A stretch of DNA of 9,621 nt from NCBI GenBank assembly GCA_030607895.1, contig JAUWJC010000117.1:1-9621 (forward strand), given 5' to 3'. Every line of letters begins with the position of its first letter. Within the stretch, counting starts at the first letter, position 1. Shown here piece by piece: positions 1-5,365 of the stretch. The stretch is from Pirellulales bacterium (lineage in GTDB: Bacteria > Planctomycetota > Planctomycetia > Pirellulales > Thermoguttaceae). The notes below the pieces were generated by a model that was not told the origin of the DNA, ran no database searches, and was given only the letters and a program-made list of their open reading frames with translations. A program made the position numbers and the translations under genes.

Positions 1-663
1 CTACAACACCTCCAGCACGGTCCATTCATCGCAGCCGAACTGCTCCACGTCGGGCACGGAAACGACCTTCCACGTTTTGCCGCCGTCCGAAGAAAGCGCG
101 GCTATCGAGTCCCTGCCGCGAGCATGATAGATGGGTACCAGGATATCGCCCGACGAAAGGGCAAGCGGAGCACCGCGGGTTCGGGCGTCCAGATCGGCAA
201 TCATCACCCGCCGGCTCCAGGTGGCACCGTCATCTTTGGAGCAGATAACCATCGACCGGGAAATGCGATCCTTGGTGTAGGTGTTGTAGCAAACCATCAG
301 CGTGCCGTCGGGCAATTGGGTAATCGCCACGTTGCGGTCGTCCACGCCGTTCTCGTCCGCAATAGCCCGCGCCGGAGTCCAACTCTTCCCGACATCGTCG
401 CTGGAAGTGAACATCGCGCGGCCGGTTGGTGAAAATCCATGAATGCCGTCGTCACGAAACACGCAAACCAGCCGGTCATTCTTTGCCGGCGCCACCCACG
501 GCCAGCCGGGATATCCGCCCCGATACACGATTATGTCCGGCTTGCTTTTCGGGCCGTTGGGTTCTGCCTGCGAAGTGCGTGCATGGCATTTCCCGATAGC
601 CACCGCCGCGGTCGTCACCAGCGAGTGGTGCAGGAATTCACGTCGATCGAAGATTCCGGCCAT
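1..663 (-). CDS. Tat-exported BNR/Asp-box sialidase-like protein, probably truncated
   Basis: The 220-residue product resembles the N-terminal half of an exo-alpha-sialidase-like beta-propeller (GH33/BNR type), which would act on sialylated or related glycans outside the cytoplasm. The N-terminus has a twin-arginine signal (RREFL at residues 7-11, then a short apolar stretch to about residue 23). Three Asp-boxes (S-x-D-x-G-x-x-W) sit at residues 88-95, 142-149 and 191-198, each marking one propeller blade. The start ATG (663-661) has a GAGGA ribosome site about 7 bases upstream. The family is normally about 330-400 residues with six blades, but a TAG at bases 3-1 ends this frame right after a conserved-looking E-W-T-V-L-E stretch. 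Either a frameshift or nonsense mutation has cut the gene, or the rest continues in another frame outside the window. The family call is good; the exact substrate is unknown. Confidence 0.7.
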   Translation of the reverse strand: MAGIFDRREFLHHSLVTTAAVAIGKCHARTSQAEPNGPKSKPDIIVYRGGYPGWPWVAPAKNDRLVCVFRDDGIHGFSPTGRAMFTSSDDVGKSWTPARAIADENGVDDRNVAITQLPDGTLMVCYNTYTKDRISRSMVICSKDDGATWSRRVMIADLDARTRGAPLALSSGDILVPIYHARGRDSIAALSSDGGKTWKVVSVPDVEQFGCDEWTVLEVL

Positions 664-701
664 GATTGTTCCTCGTGTTGGGAGTGTATTGTAGTGCCAT
701 G

Positions 702-730
702 ACTATATCACGCCGGCAACCGCATGAAAA
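702..730 (-). promoter_or_regulatory. Candidate promoter of the sialidase-like gene
   Basis: On the minus strand TTTTCA (730-725) and TATAGT (707-702) are separated by 17 bases, matching the sigma-70 consensus at 4/6 and 5/6. A transcript would start near 695 and leave a leader of about 30 bases before the ATG at 663. This is motif matching only. Confidence 0.3.
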
Positions 731-796
731 GCCTCGGGCCGCGTTTCCGGCCGAGGTGTCTCTGGACAACCGGCCGGCCAAGTGCCAGAATACGCT

Positions 797-856
797 CGTA
801 GTGACCCGATTCATCGGGTCGACGCAACTCCGAACCGCATGAATGCGGTCACTACG
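797..856. repeat. Cruciform-forming palindromic repeat upstream of cinA
   Basis: A perfect 10-bp outer inverted repeat (CGTAGTGACC at 797-806, GGTCACTACG at 847-856) encloses two near-perfect hairpins: GACCCGAT-TC-ATCGGGTC at 803-820 and CCGCAT-GA-ATGCGG at 835-848. The inner and outer stems share bases, so two alternative folds are possible. The layout is typical of dispersed palindromic repeats in planctomycete-like genomes. Its right arm ends 41 bases before the cinA start, so it could lie in the cinA leader. The rest of the 664-897 gap holds a weaker GC hairpin at 732-756 with no T-run. Confidence 0.7.
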
Positions 857-897
857 AACGACTGATGTCTGAAAAAATAAAGGAAGCGAATAACATC

Positions 898-2187
898 ATG
901 CACGCTGAAATTATCGCCATCGGCGACGAGATAACCAGCGGACAACTGCTCGATACCAATACCCAGTGGCTCAGCCAACGCTTCGGCGAATTGGGTATTC
1001 GCGTGTTGTACCACACCACGGTAGGCGACGACCTGGACGCCAACGTCGTGGTATTCCGTCAGGCGGTGGCTCGGGCCGACGTGGTCGTCTCGACCGGCGG
1101 ACTGGGACCCACGGCCGACGACCTTACTCGCGAGGCTCTGGCCGCGGCAACCGGCCGGAAACTCGTGCTGGACAGAAAAGTTCTGGAAGACATCTGCCGG
1201 ATGTACCGCCGCCGCAAACGCAAAATGCCCAAGCGGAACGAGCAGCAGGCGATGTTTCCCGTCGGCAGCCGGGTAATCCCCAACCCCAACGGAACCGCAC
1301 CCGGCGTGGCCATGGACGTGCCGCGCAAAGGGGCCGAGCCGTGTCGCGTGTTCACACTGCCCGGCGTGCCCGCCGAAATGAAGGAAATGTGGTACGGAAC
1401 CGTGGCCGGGGCAATCCGCAAGGCCGGCGGAGGGCAGGGGGTCATCAGGCACAGAAAAATAAAATGCTTCGGGCGGGGCGAAAGCCAGGTCGAGGCCATG
1501 CTGCCCGACATCGTCCGCCGCGGACGAAAACCGCTGGTGGGTATCAATGCCAGCAAACACACAATCATCCTGCGTATTACCGCCGAAGGGGCCACTGAAG
1601 AACAATGCCACGGGGCCATGGAACCCACCGTGGCCACCATCCGCAAGTGTCTGGGTAACCTGGTCTTCGGCGAAGACGACGACGAGCTTGAAACCGTTGT
1701 CGTGCGGCTGTTGCGCCAACAGAACAAAACGCTGGCTACCGCCGAGGGCGGCACCGGTGGCATGGTGGCCGATTGGCTCGGTGGCGTCGACGGGGCGGAA
1801 GGATACTACCTGGGCGGCGTGATCGCCCTCGGCGACGAAGCGCTCGAGCGGTCGCTGGACGTGCCGGCCGACCTGATTGCCCGGCACTCGGCCGTCAGCA
1901 GCCAGGCCGCCGCCGCAATGGCCGCCGGCTGCCGTCGCCGCTTCGGGGCCGACTTCGGCCTGGCCGTCAGCCGCTTTCCCGAATACGACCCCTCGGCCAC
2001 CGAGTCAAACACCGAGTCAAACACCGAGTCAAACACCGAGCCAAAGCCCGTCTTCTTCGCCCTGGCAACGGCCGACGGAGTGAAACTCAAACAGGTCCCC
2101 TTCGCCGGCCATCCAGCCATGCTGAAAATCTACTGCGCCAAACACACGCTAAATTTGCTCAGGCTCACGATGCTCGAACAGCAATGA
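898..2187 (+). CDS. cinA: CinA-like protein with degenerate C-terminal amidohydrolase domain
   Basis: This is a 429-residue CinA family protein. The N-terminal COG1058 / MoaB-MoeA-like domain is intact: GDEITSGQLLDTN at residues 9-21 and TGGLGPTADD at 66-75. A KH-like middle region follows. In some CinA proteins the N-terminal domain has ADP-ribose pyrophosphatase activity and the C-terminal PncC domain deamidates NMN. Here the PncC signature E-S-C-T-G-G reads E-G-G-T-G-G (residues 283-288), so the conserved Ser and Cys are both Gly. The later Y-S-N-x-x-K and S-G-I-A-G-P motifs are also not recognisable, although the helix containing A-V-S and the GADFGLA strand remain. At 368-383 a four-residue repeat (TESN three times, then TEPK) replaces the loop after the missing GIAGP motif. 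I chose the ATG at 898 because AAGGAAG lies 11 bases upstream and the family begins with M-x-A-E-I-I-A-I-G. The in-frame ATG at 865 has no ribosome site. The family is sure; deamidase activity is doubtful. Confidence 0.9.
   Translation: MHAEIIAIGDEITSGQLLDTNTQWLSQRFGELGIRVLYHTTVGDDLDANVVVFRQAVARADVVVSTGGLGPTADDLTREALAAATGRKLVLDRKVLEDICRMYRRRKRKMPKRNEQQAMFPVGSRVIPNPNGTAPGVAMDVPRKGAEPCRVFTLPGVPAEMKEMWYGTVAGAIRKAGGGQGVIRHRKIKCFGRGESQVEAMLPDIVRRGRKPLVGINASKHTIILRITAEGATEEQCHGAMEPTVATIRKCLGNLVFGEDDDELETVVVRLLRQQNKTLATAEGGTGGMVADWLGGVDGAEGYYLGGVIALGDEALERSLDVPADLIARHSAVSSQAAAAMAAGCRRRFGADFGLAVSRFPEYDPSATESNTESNTESNTEPKPVFFALATADGVKLKQVPFAGHPAMLKIYCAKHTLNLLRLTMLEQQ
1999..2046 (+). repeat. In-frame 12-bp tandem repeat inside cinA
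   Basis: ACCGAGTCAAAC occurs three times in a row (1999-2034), followed by a diverged fourth copy with two changes (2035-2046). It encodes T-E-S-N units. Because 12 is a multiple of 3, copy-number changes would keep the frame open. It sits where PncC domains normally carry the GIAGP glycine-rich loop. Confidence 0.9.
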
Positions 2188-2211
2188 CATCCACTCATGG
2201 GATTCACTCTT

Positions 2212-2342
2212 GCCCAACGTTTAGGATAACCCGCGCGGCGATCCAACGGAAACAACGGTTGGACGCCGTGCAGCGTTACCGAAGTAATCGGCGTTGAAGC
2301 GCGCGAGGGCGAGCCGCGACGGGTTCATCCACTTGTTAGGGC
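2212..2342 (-). mobile_element. Solitary integron attC-like site
   Basis: The segment begins GCCCAAC (2212-2218) and ends GTTAGGGC (2335-2342), so the minus strand reads CCCTAAC...GTTGGGC, close to the attC pattern RYYYAAC...GTTRRRY. Just inside, 2224-2239 pairs with 2313-2330 over 16 base pairs with two single unpaired bases (A2319, C2326). This reproduces the imperfect stem with extrahelical bases that defines attC. Inner hairpins lie at 2242-2263 (TCCAAC/GTTGGA) and 2263-2294 (ACGCCG/CGGCGT, with a TTAC-CGAA-GTAA tip). The 131-bp length is within the range of large attC sites. The minus orientation is preferred because its R' box, GTTGGGC, matches exactly, and the methyltransferase remnant also reads that way. 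No integrase and no second attC is in the window. It could instead be a dispersed repeat derived from such a site. Confidence 0.55.
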
Positions 2343-2414
2343 GTCGCAAATTGTGTTAGCCTTTTCTTCAACACCAACCCTACAAGTCGAGGGGGGGTGT
2401 TTTTTGACGTAAGC
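2343..2414. other. Unassigned spacer between the attC-like site and the palindromic element
   Basis: These 72 bases contain a G-run next to a T-run (about 2390-2405) and no gene that I can support. Read on the minus strand they do not resemble the missing part of the neighbouring methyltransferase. With the two elements around them they make up the gene-free stretch from 2188 to 2544. Confidence 0.5.
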
Positions 2415-2607
2415 GGCCAAGTGCAAGCGTCCGCGGGCCACCCCGAATGGTAAATATCGACATCCATTGCACCACGTTTTTTTCCTTGAAAACTCCTCGG
2501 AACACGGGTGAAGGAGCTTCCAAGGAAAAAAACGCTGAGCACCTCTAATGGCACACGTTATAGCCAGTTTGGTGTATAGGGTGGCCTGCGGACGCTTGCA
2601 CTTGGCC
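2415..2607. mobile_element. 193-bp MITE-like element with 29-bp terminal inverted repeats
   Basis: The termini at 2415-2443 and 2579-2607 are inverted copies matching at 28 of 29 positions; both outer ends read GGCCAAGTGCAAGCG inward. A second, perfect 14-bp inverted repeat lies inside (2475-2488, CGTTTTTTTCCTTG, and 2521-2534). It continues imperfectly toward a loop near 2498-2512, giving one long hairpin within the larger palindrome. No transposase is encoded. The right end abuts base 2608, exactly where methyltransferase homology stops, which argues for insertion or for recombination at this end. No target duplication is obvious. A non-autonomous transposon or a REP-type palindrome are both possible. 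Confidence 0.6.
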
Positions 2608-2790
2608 CTTCACGCCGTATGGATCGGTTACGATGGCATGCAGACTTCGTTCCCAGATGCGGCTCAACCACTCGAAGCAATCGGCATGGATTATTCGTGA
2701 CTGGCCGATTTGCTCGTTCTCGTAATCAAGTGTCAGCGATTCGGTCTGCTCAGCGTTCCAGTCGGTCTGAAATTGTACTTGCCGGCTCAT
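2545..2790 (-). pseudogene. Truncated DNA methyltransferase remnant
   Basis: The first 61 residues (2790-2608) look like the start of a DNA adenine- or cytosine-modifying methyltransferase: I-I-H-A-D-C-F-E-W-L near residues 33-42, then A-I-V-T-D-P-Y-G-V-K at about 52-61. This last stretch corresponds to catalytic motif IV, normally D-P-P-Y, so one proline is missing. After the lysine codon (2610-2608) the frame runs into the palindromic element and ends 20 residues later. Intact members of such families are several hundred residues long. The ATG at 2790 has GAGGA about 9 bases upstream and lies 46 bases after the lexA stop on the same strand, so it was probably co-transcribed with lexA. The remnant lacks most of the catalytic domain and should be inactive. 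Confidence 0.65.
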
Positions 2791-2836
2791 GGGCGATTGT
2801 CCTCGTGGCGATTCTGTGGTCGCAACCCGTGCCGTT

Positions 2837-3442
2837 TCAAGCCACCTTGCGCACCACGCCGACGACTACGCCGAGGATTTTGGCGTTTTTGACGTAGATG
2901 GGTTTCATCGAGGAGTTGGCCGGCTCCAGGCGAATACGCCTCTTCTCTGGAAACCAGCGCTTTAGCGTGGCTTCGTTCTCGTTGGTCAGGGCGACGACGA
3001 TCTGGCCTTTTCGGGCGGTCCGCTGCTTGCGGATGACCACGTAGTCGCCGTCGGCGATTTGATCGTCGATCATCGAGTCGCCGTTGACTTCCAGGACGAA
3101 GAGGTTCTTGGTGCGGTCGAATATCTTGCCGAAATCTATCCGCTCGTCCTGTTCGACGGCCTCGTGCAACACGCCGGCGGCAATTCGGCCTGCCAGCGGC
3201 AGTCCACGCAGGTAAGCCGGCTCGGCAACCAATTGAATCGCCCGAGACATGTTCGGCTCGCGAATGATCAGCCCTTTCTTCTCCAGGGCCTTGAGGTGGC
3301 ACATCACGCCGTTTGGCGAACTGATACCGAACTGGCTGGCGATCTCGCGGACGGTTGGTCCGTAGCCCCGGTTCTGGATTTTGTCGCGCACGAACTCGTA
3401 GACATCCTTTTGACGTTTAGTAAGTTGTTCCAGCAATTCCAT
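2837..3442 (-). CDS. lexA: LexA SOS repressor / self-cleaving S24 protease
   Basis: This 201-residue LexA represses DNA-damage genes and cleaves itself when stimulated by RecA filaments. The winged-helix DNA-binding domain spans residues 1-70, with the recognition region around P-T-V-R-E-I-A-S-Q-F-G-I-S-S-P-N (29-44) and H-L-K-A-L-E-K-K-G (49-57). The scissile Ala-Gly pair is at 84-85, the nucleophile Ser123 is in G-D-S-M, and the general base Lys161 is in A-T-L-K-R. Spacing and length agree with functional LexA proteins. The ATG at 3442 is preceded by AAGGGGAAA about 6 bases upstream. Its promoter region holds a dyad suggesting autoregulation. Downstream on the same strand, 46 bases away, is the methyltransferase remnant. 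Nothing in the protein looks damaged. Confidence 0.95.
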   Translation of the reverse strand: MELLEQLTKRQKDVYEFVRDKIQNRGYGPTVREIASQFGISSPNGVMCHLKALEKKGLIIREPNMSRAIQLVAEPAYLRGLPLAGRIAAGVLHEAVEQDERIDFGKIFDRTKNLFVLEVNGDSMIDDQIADGDYVVIRKQRTARKGQIVVALTNENEATLKRWFPEKRRIRLEPANSSMKPIYVKNAKILGVVVGVVRKVA

Positions 3443-3499
3443 CGCGATTTCCCCTTTCAGTCATGGCATGTTGGTGGGAAGAATAACCCCTTCTATACA

Positions 3500-3529
3500 A
3501 TCGTACAATATACGGGTGTACAGAGTCAA
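3500..3529 (-). promoter_or_regulatory. Candidate lexA promoter with overlapping operator-like dyad
   Basis: On the minus strand TTGACT (3529-3524) and TACGAT (3505-3500) are 18 bases apart, matching the sigma-70 consensus at 5/6 and 4/6. Within it lies the inverted repeat GTACA-N9-TGTAC (3503-3521). A dyad covering the spacer and -10 box of lexA is where a LexA operator would be expected. It does not match the E. coli (CTGT-N8-ACAG) or Bacillus (GAAC-N4-GTTC) SOS boxes, so the assignment is positional. Confidence 0.4.
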
Positions 3530-3581
3530 GCCCATCCGGTCTTCTTTTTCGGCACACGGGCGGGTGGAATTGACTAGAAAG

Positions 3582-3649
3582 CCGAAAAAGGGACCAGGTT
3601 TAATTTGTGCGAAGCCGTTCCGGCAAATTAAACCTGGTCCCTTTTTCGG
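3582..3649. repeat. REP-like perfect 26-bp inverted repeat
   Basis: Bases 3582-3607 and 3624-3649 are exact reverse complements (CCGAAAAAGGGACCAGG at the outer end), separated by 16 bases. GGGAC-containing palindromes of this kind resemble REP elements mobilised by RAYT/Y1 transposases; none is encoded here. The hairpin lies between the 3' end of nfnB and the lexA promoter, both read leftward, so it could also keep nfnB transcripts from entering lexA. Confidence 0.75.
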
Positions 3650-3798
3650 GGCCTCAAGTGGGGTGCGGTAACCGCCGAGTCGCGGGGTTCATCCCCGCGC
3701 CAGTGGGGTGCCTGGATAAACCCAGCGGCTCGCCCTTGCACCCAAAAACGGAAGAGCCGAGTTTTCGCTTTGAGAACGCGAAAGGGATTCGCCGATCT
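3650..3798. repeat. Cluster of short palindromes downstream of nfnB
   Basis: Several hairpins crowd this gap: CGCGGGG-TTCAT-CCCCGCG at 3681-3699 (perfect), GGGTGC/GCACCC at 3706-3711 and 3738-3743, CGGCTC/GAGCCG at 3726-3731 and 3755-3760, and TTTCGC/GCGAAA at 3763-3783. The last begins 15 bases past the nfnB stop but has no T-run after it, so it is at best a weak terminator. With the REP-like repeat and lexA promoter, these palindromes account for the gene-free stretch 3443-3798. Confidence 0.55.
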
Positions 3799-5205
3799 TC
3801 ACGTCGAGAGATATCGATGGATATCCTCTGCCGCTTCTTTGCCGGCGCCCATGGCCTGGATCACGGTGGCGGAGCCGGTGACGATATCGCCGCCGGCCCA
3901 GACACCCGGCTTGTCGGTTCGGCCGTGTTCGTGCGTATTGATATAGCCTCGCGAGTTCAGTCCCAGTCCCGGCGTGCCTTTTGTCAATAGGGGATTCGCA
4001 CCGGACCCGACCGCCAGGATGACCAGGTCGGTGTCGATGTCGAATTCGGAGCCTTCGACGGGAATCGGGCGTCGTCGGCCGGAATCGTCCGGCTCGCCGA
4101 GTTCCATCTTCAGGCACTTCATTTGCCGGACCATGCCCTGTTGGTCGCCCTCGAAGGCCACGGGAGCGGTGAGCATTCTGAAGACGACGCCTTCCTGTTC
4201 GGCGTGTTCGATTTCCTCGTCCCGGGCGGGCAGTTCTTGGCGACTTCGGCGGTAGACGATGGTGACCGATTCGGCCGCCAGCCGCAGTGCGGTTCGGGCG
4301 GAGTCCATGGCCACGTTGCCCCCGCCGATTACGGAGACGTGCCGGCCGCGCACAAGCGGCGTGTCGTATTCCGGGAAGAGATATGCTTTCATCAGGTTGC
4401 TTCGGGTGAGATACTCGCTGGCCGAATAGACGCCCCCGAGGTCTTCGCCCGGCAGTCCCATGAAAACCGGCAACCCGGCCCCCACGCCGATAAACACTGC
4501 GCCATAGCCGGCCTCATCGAGCAGTTCGTCGATGGTAACCGACTTGCCGACGACCGTGTTCAGCTTCAGCTTCGCGCCCAAGCGGACCAGATAGTCGACT
4601 TCCGCCTCGACGATTTCCTTGGGTAGACGGAACTCGGGAATGCCGTACATCAGCACTCCGCCCGGCTTGTGAAAGGCCTCGAAAACCGTCACCTCGTAGC
4701 CCAACAGCACCAGGTCGCCGGCCACCGTCAGGCCGGCCGGCCCGGAGCCGACCACGGCAACCTTCTTGCCGTTGGGCGGCATCTTTTCGGGCAGTTCGAT
4801 GAGGTCGTTTTCGCGTTCGTAGTCGGCCACGAAACGTTCCAGCCGACCGACCGCCACCGGCTCGAATTTCTTACCCAGGATGCACTCGACCTCGCACTGG
4901 TCTTCCTGCGGGCAAACTCGTCCGCAGATGGCGGGCAGGGCGTTGGTTTTCTTGATCAGCCGGGCGGCGGCGGCGAACTCACCCCGGCAGACCAGTTCCA
5001 GGAAGCCCGGTATGTCGACCTTCACCGGGCAGCCCGCCACGCACAGCGGCTTCTTGCACTGTAAACACCGGCCAGCCTCCAACCGCGCTTGCTCGGGTGA
5101 GTAACCCAGCGGCCCCTCGTCGAAGCTCTTGCCGCGCGTGGCCGGGTCTTGTTCCGGCATCGGGGTACGGGTTTTCTGGATAGGCTTTTTCTTCGGTTCG
5201 TTCAT
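3799..5205 (-). CDS. nfnB: NfnB/SudA-type FAD iron-sulfur oxidoreductase, large subunit
   Basis: This 468-residue protein belongs to the GltD-like family that includes NfnB, the large subunit of electron-bifurcating NADH-dependent ferredoxin:NADP+ oxidoreductase, and SudA of sulfide dehydrogenase. Two iron-sulfur cluster motifs lie near the N-terminus: C47-x2-C50-x4-C55-x3-C59 and C94-x3-C98-x5-C104-x3-C108. Glu101 sits between them, where NfnB proteins carry a glutamate reported to ligate one cluster. An FAD-binding G-S-G-P-A-G is at 153-158 and a second nucleotide-binding G-G-G-N-V-A-M-D at 294-301. The C-terminal A-G-G-D-I-V-T-G is typical of the fold. The ATG at 5205 has AGGGA about 6 bases upstream. 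It follows nfnA on the same strand, and length and partner both match NfnAB. It is often annotated as a glutamate synthase small subunit, but no large GOGAT subunit is present. Nfn versus Sud function cannot be settled from sequence. Confidence 0.88.
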   Translation of the reverse strand: MNEPKKKPIQKTRTPMPEQDPATRGKSFDEGPLGYSPEQARLEAGRCLQCKKPLCVAGCPVKVDIPGFLELVCRGEFAAAARLIKKTNALPAICGRVCPQEDQCEVECILGKKFEPVAVGRLERFVADYERENDLIELPEKMPPNGKKVAVVGSGPAGLTVAGDLVLLGYEVTVFEAFHKPGGVLMYGIPEFRLPKEIVEAEVDYLVRLGAKLKLNTVVGKSVTIDELLDEAGYGAVFIGVGAGLPVFMGLPGEDLGGVYSASEYLTRSNLMKAYLFPEYDTPLVRGRHVSVIGGGNVAMDSARTALRLAAESVTIVYRRSRQELPARDEEIEHAEQEGVVFRMLTAPVAFEGDQQGMVRQMKCLKMELGEPDDSGRRRPIPVEGSEFDIDTDLVILAVGSGANPLLTKGTPGLGLNSRGYINTHEHGRTDKPGVWAGGDIVTGSATVIQAMGAGKEAAEDIHRYLST

Positions 5206-5239
5206 GCTTTCCCTAATGATGTTCGCACGGACTGGCTGC

Positions 5240-5274
5240 GAGTTGAGAGTTGAAAGTTGAGAGTTGAGAGTTGA
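5240..5274. repeat. Heptanucleotide tandem repeat (GAGTTGA, five units)
   Basis: Five consecutive 7-bp units: GAGTTGA four times, with AAGTTGA as the third. The same unit, on the opposite strand, makes up the 9545-9621 array. Confidence 0.9.
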
Positions 5275-5306
5275 GAGAGCCGGGCCGTGTCGGCCCGGTT
5301 GACGTT

Positions 5307-5323
5307 GCGAAGCCGCAAGCGGC
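5307..5323 (+). repeat. Dispersed 17-bp repeat, copy 1
   Basis: GCGAAGCCGCAAGCGGC; identical copies occur at 6227-6243 (inverted), 6263-6279 and 9528-9544 (inverted). The core GCCGCAAGCGGC is itself almost a perfect palindrome. Confidence 0.85.
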
Positions 5324-5344
5324 CGGATTCACCCCCCGTTCTTC

Positions 5345-5365
5345 GTCCCTCATCCCTCGTCCCTC
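5345..5365. repeat. Heptanucleotide repeat at the 3' end of nfnA
   Basis: Three 7-bp units (GTCCCTC, ATCCCTC, GTCCCTC on the plus strand). On the coding strand this is GAGGGAC-GAGGGAT-GAGGGAC, which encodes the last residues of nfnA and supplies its TGA stop (5352-5350). Confidence 0.8.

Larger units (their letters stand above)
5206..5349. other. nfnA-nfnB intergenic gap filled with repeats
   Basis: This 144-bp gap holds a heptanucleotide tandem repeat (5240-5274), a perfect GC hairpin CCGGGCCG-TGT-CGGCCCGG (5280-5298) and one copy of the GCGAAGCCGCAAGCGGC repeat (5307-5323). I see no promoter, so nfnA and nfnB are probably one transcript despite the spacing. The GC hairpin has no T-run and could act as an internal processing or stability structure. 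Confidence 0.5.

Noticed and set aside
811..1887. 358-codon open frame antisense to cinA
   Set aside because: It is a shadow of cinA: composition follows the GC-rich codon pattern of the real gene, it has no recognisable domain, and cinA is unambiguous.
2336..2554. 72-codon minus-strand frame across the attC-like site edge and the palindromic element
   Set aside because: It runs through the palindromic element and 72-bp spacer to the edge of the attC-like site, with no recognisable domain; the repeats explain the sequence better.
3799..5205. Annotation of the GltD-like gene as glutamate synthase small subunit
   Set aside because: There is no GOGAT large subunit nearby, and the adjacent NfnA-type partner with D/C/C/C [2Fe-2S] ligands and the matching lengths fit NfnAB or SudAB better.
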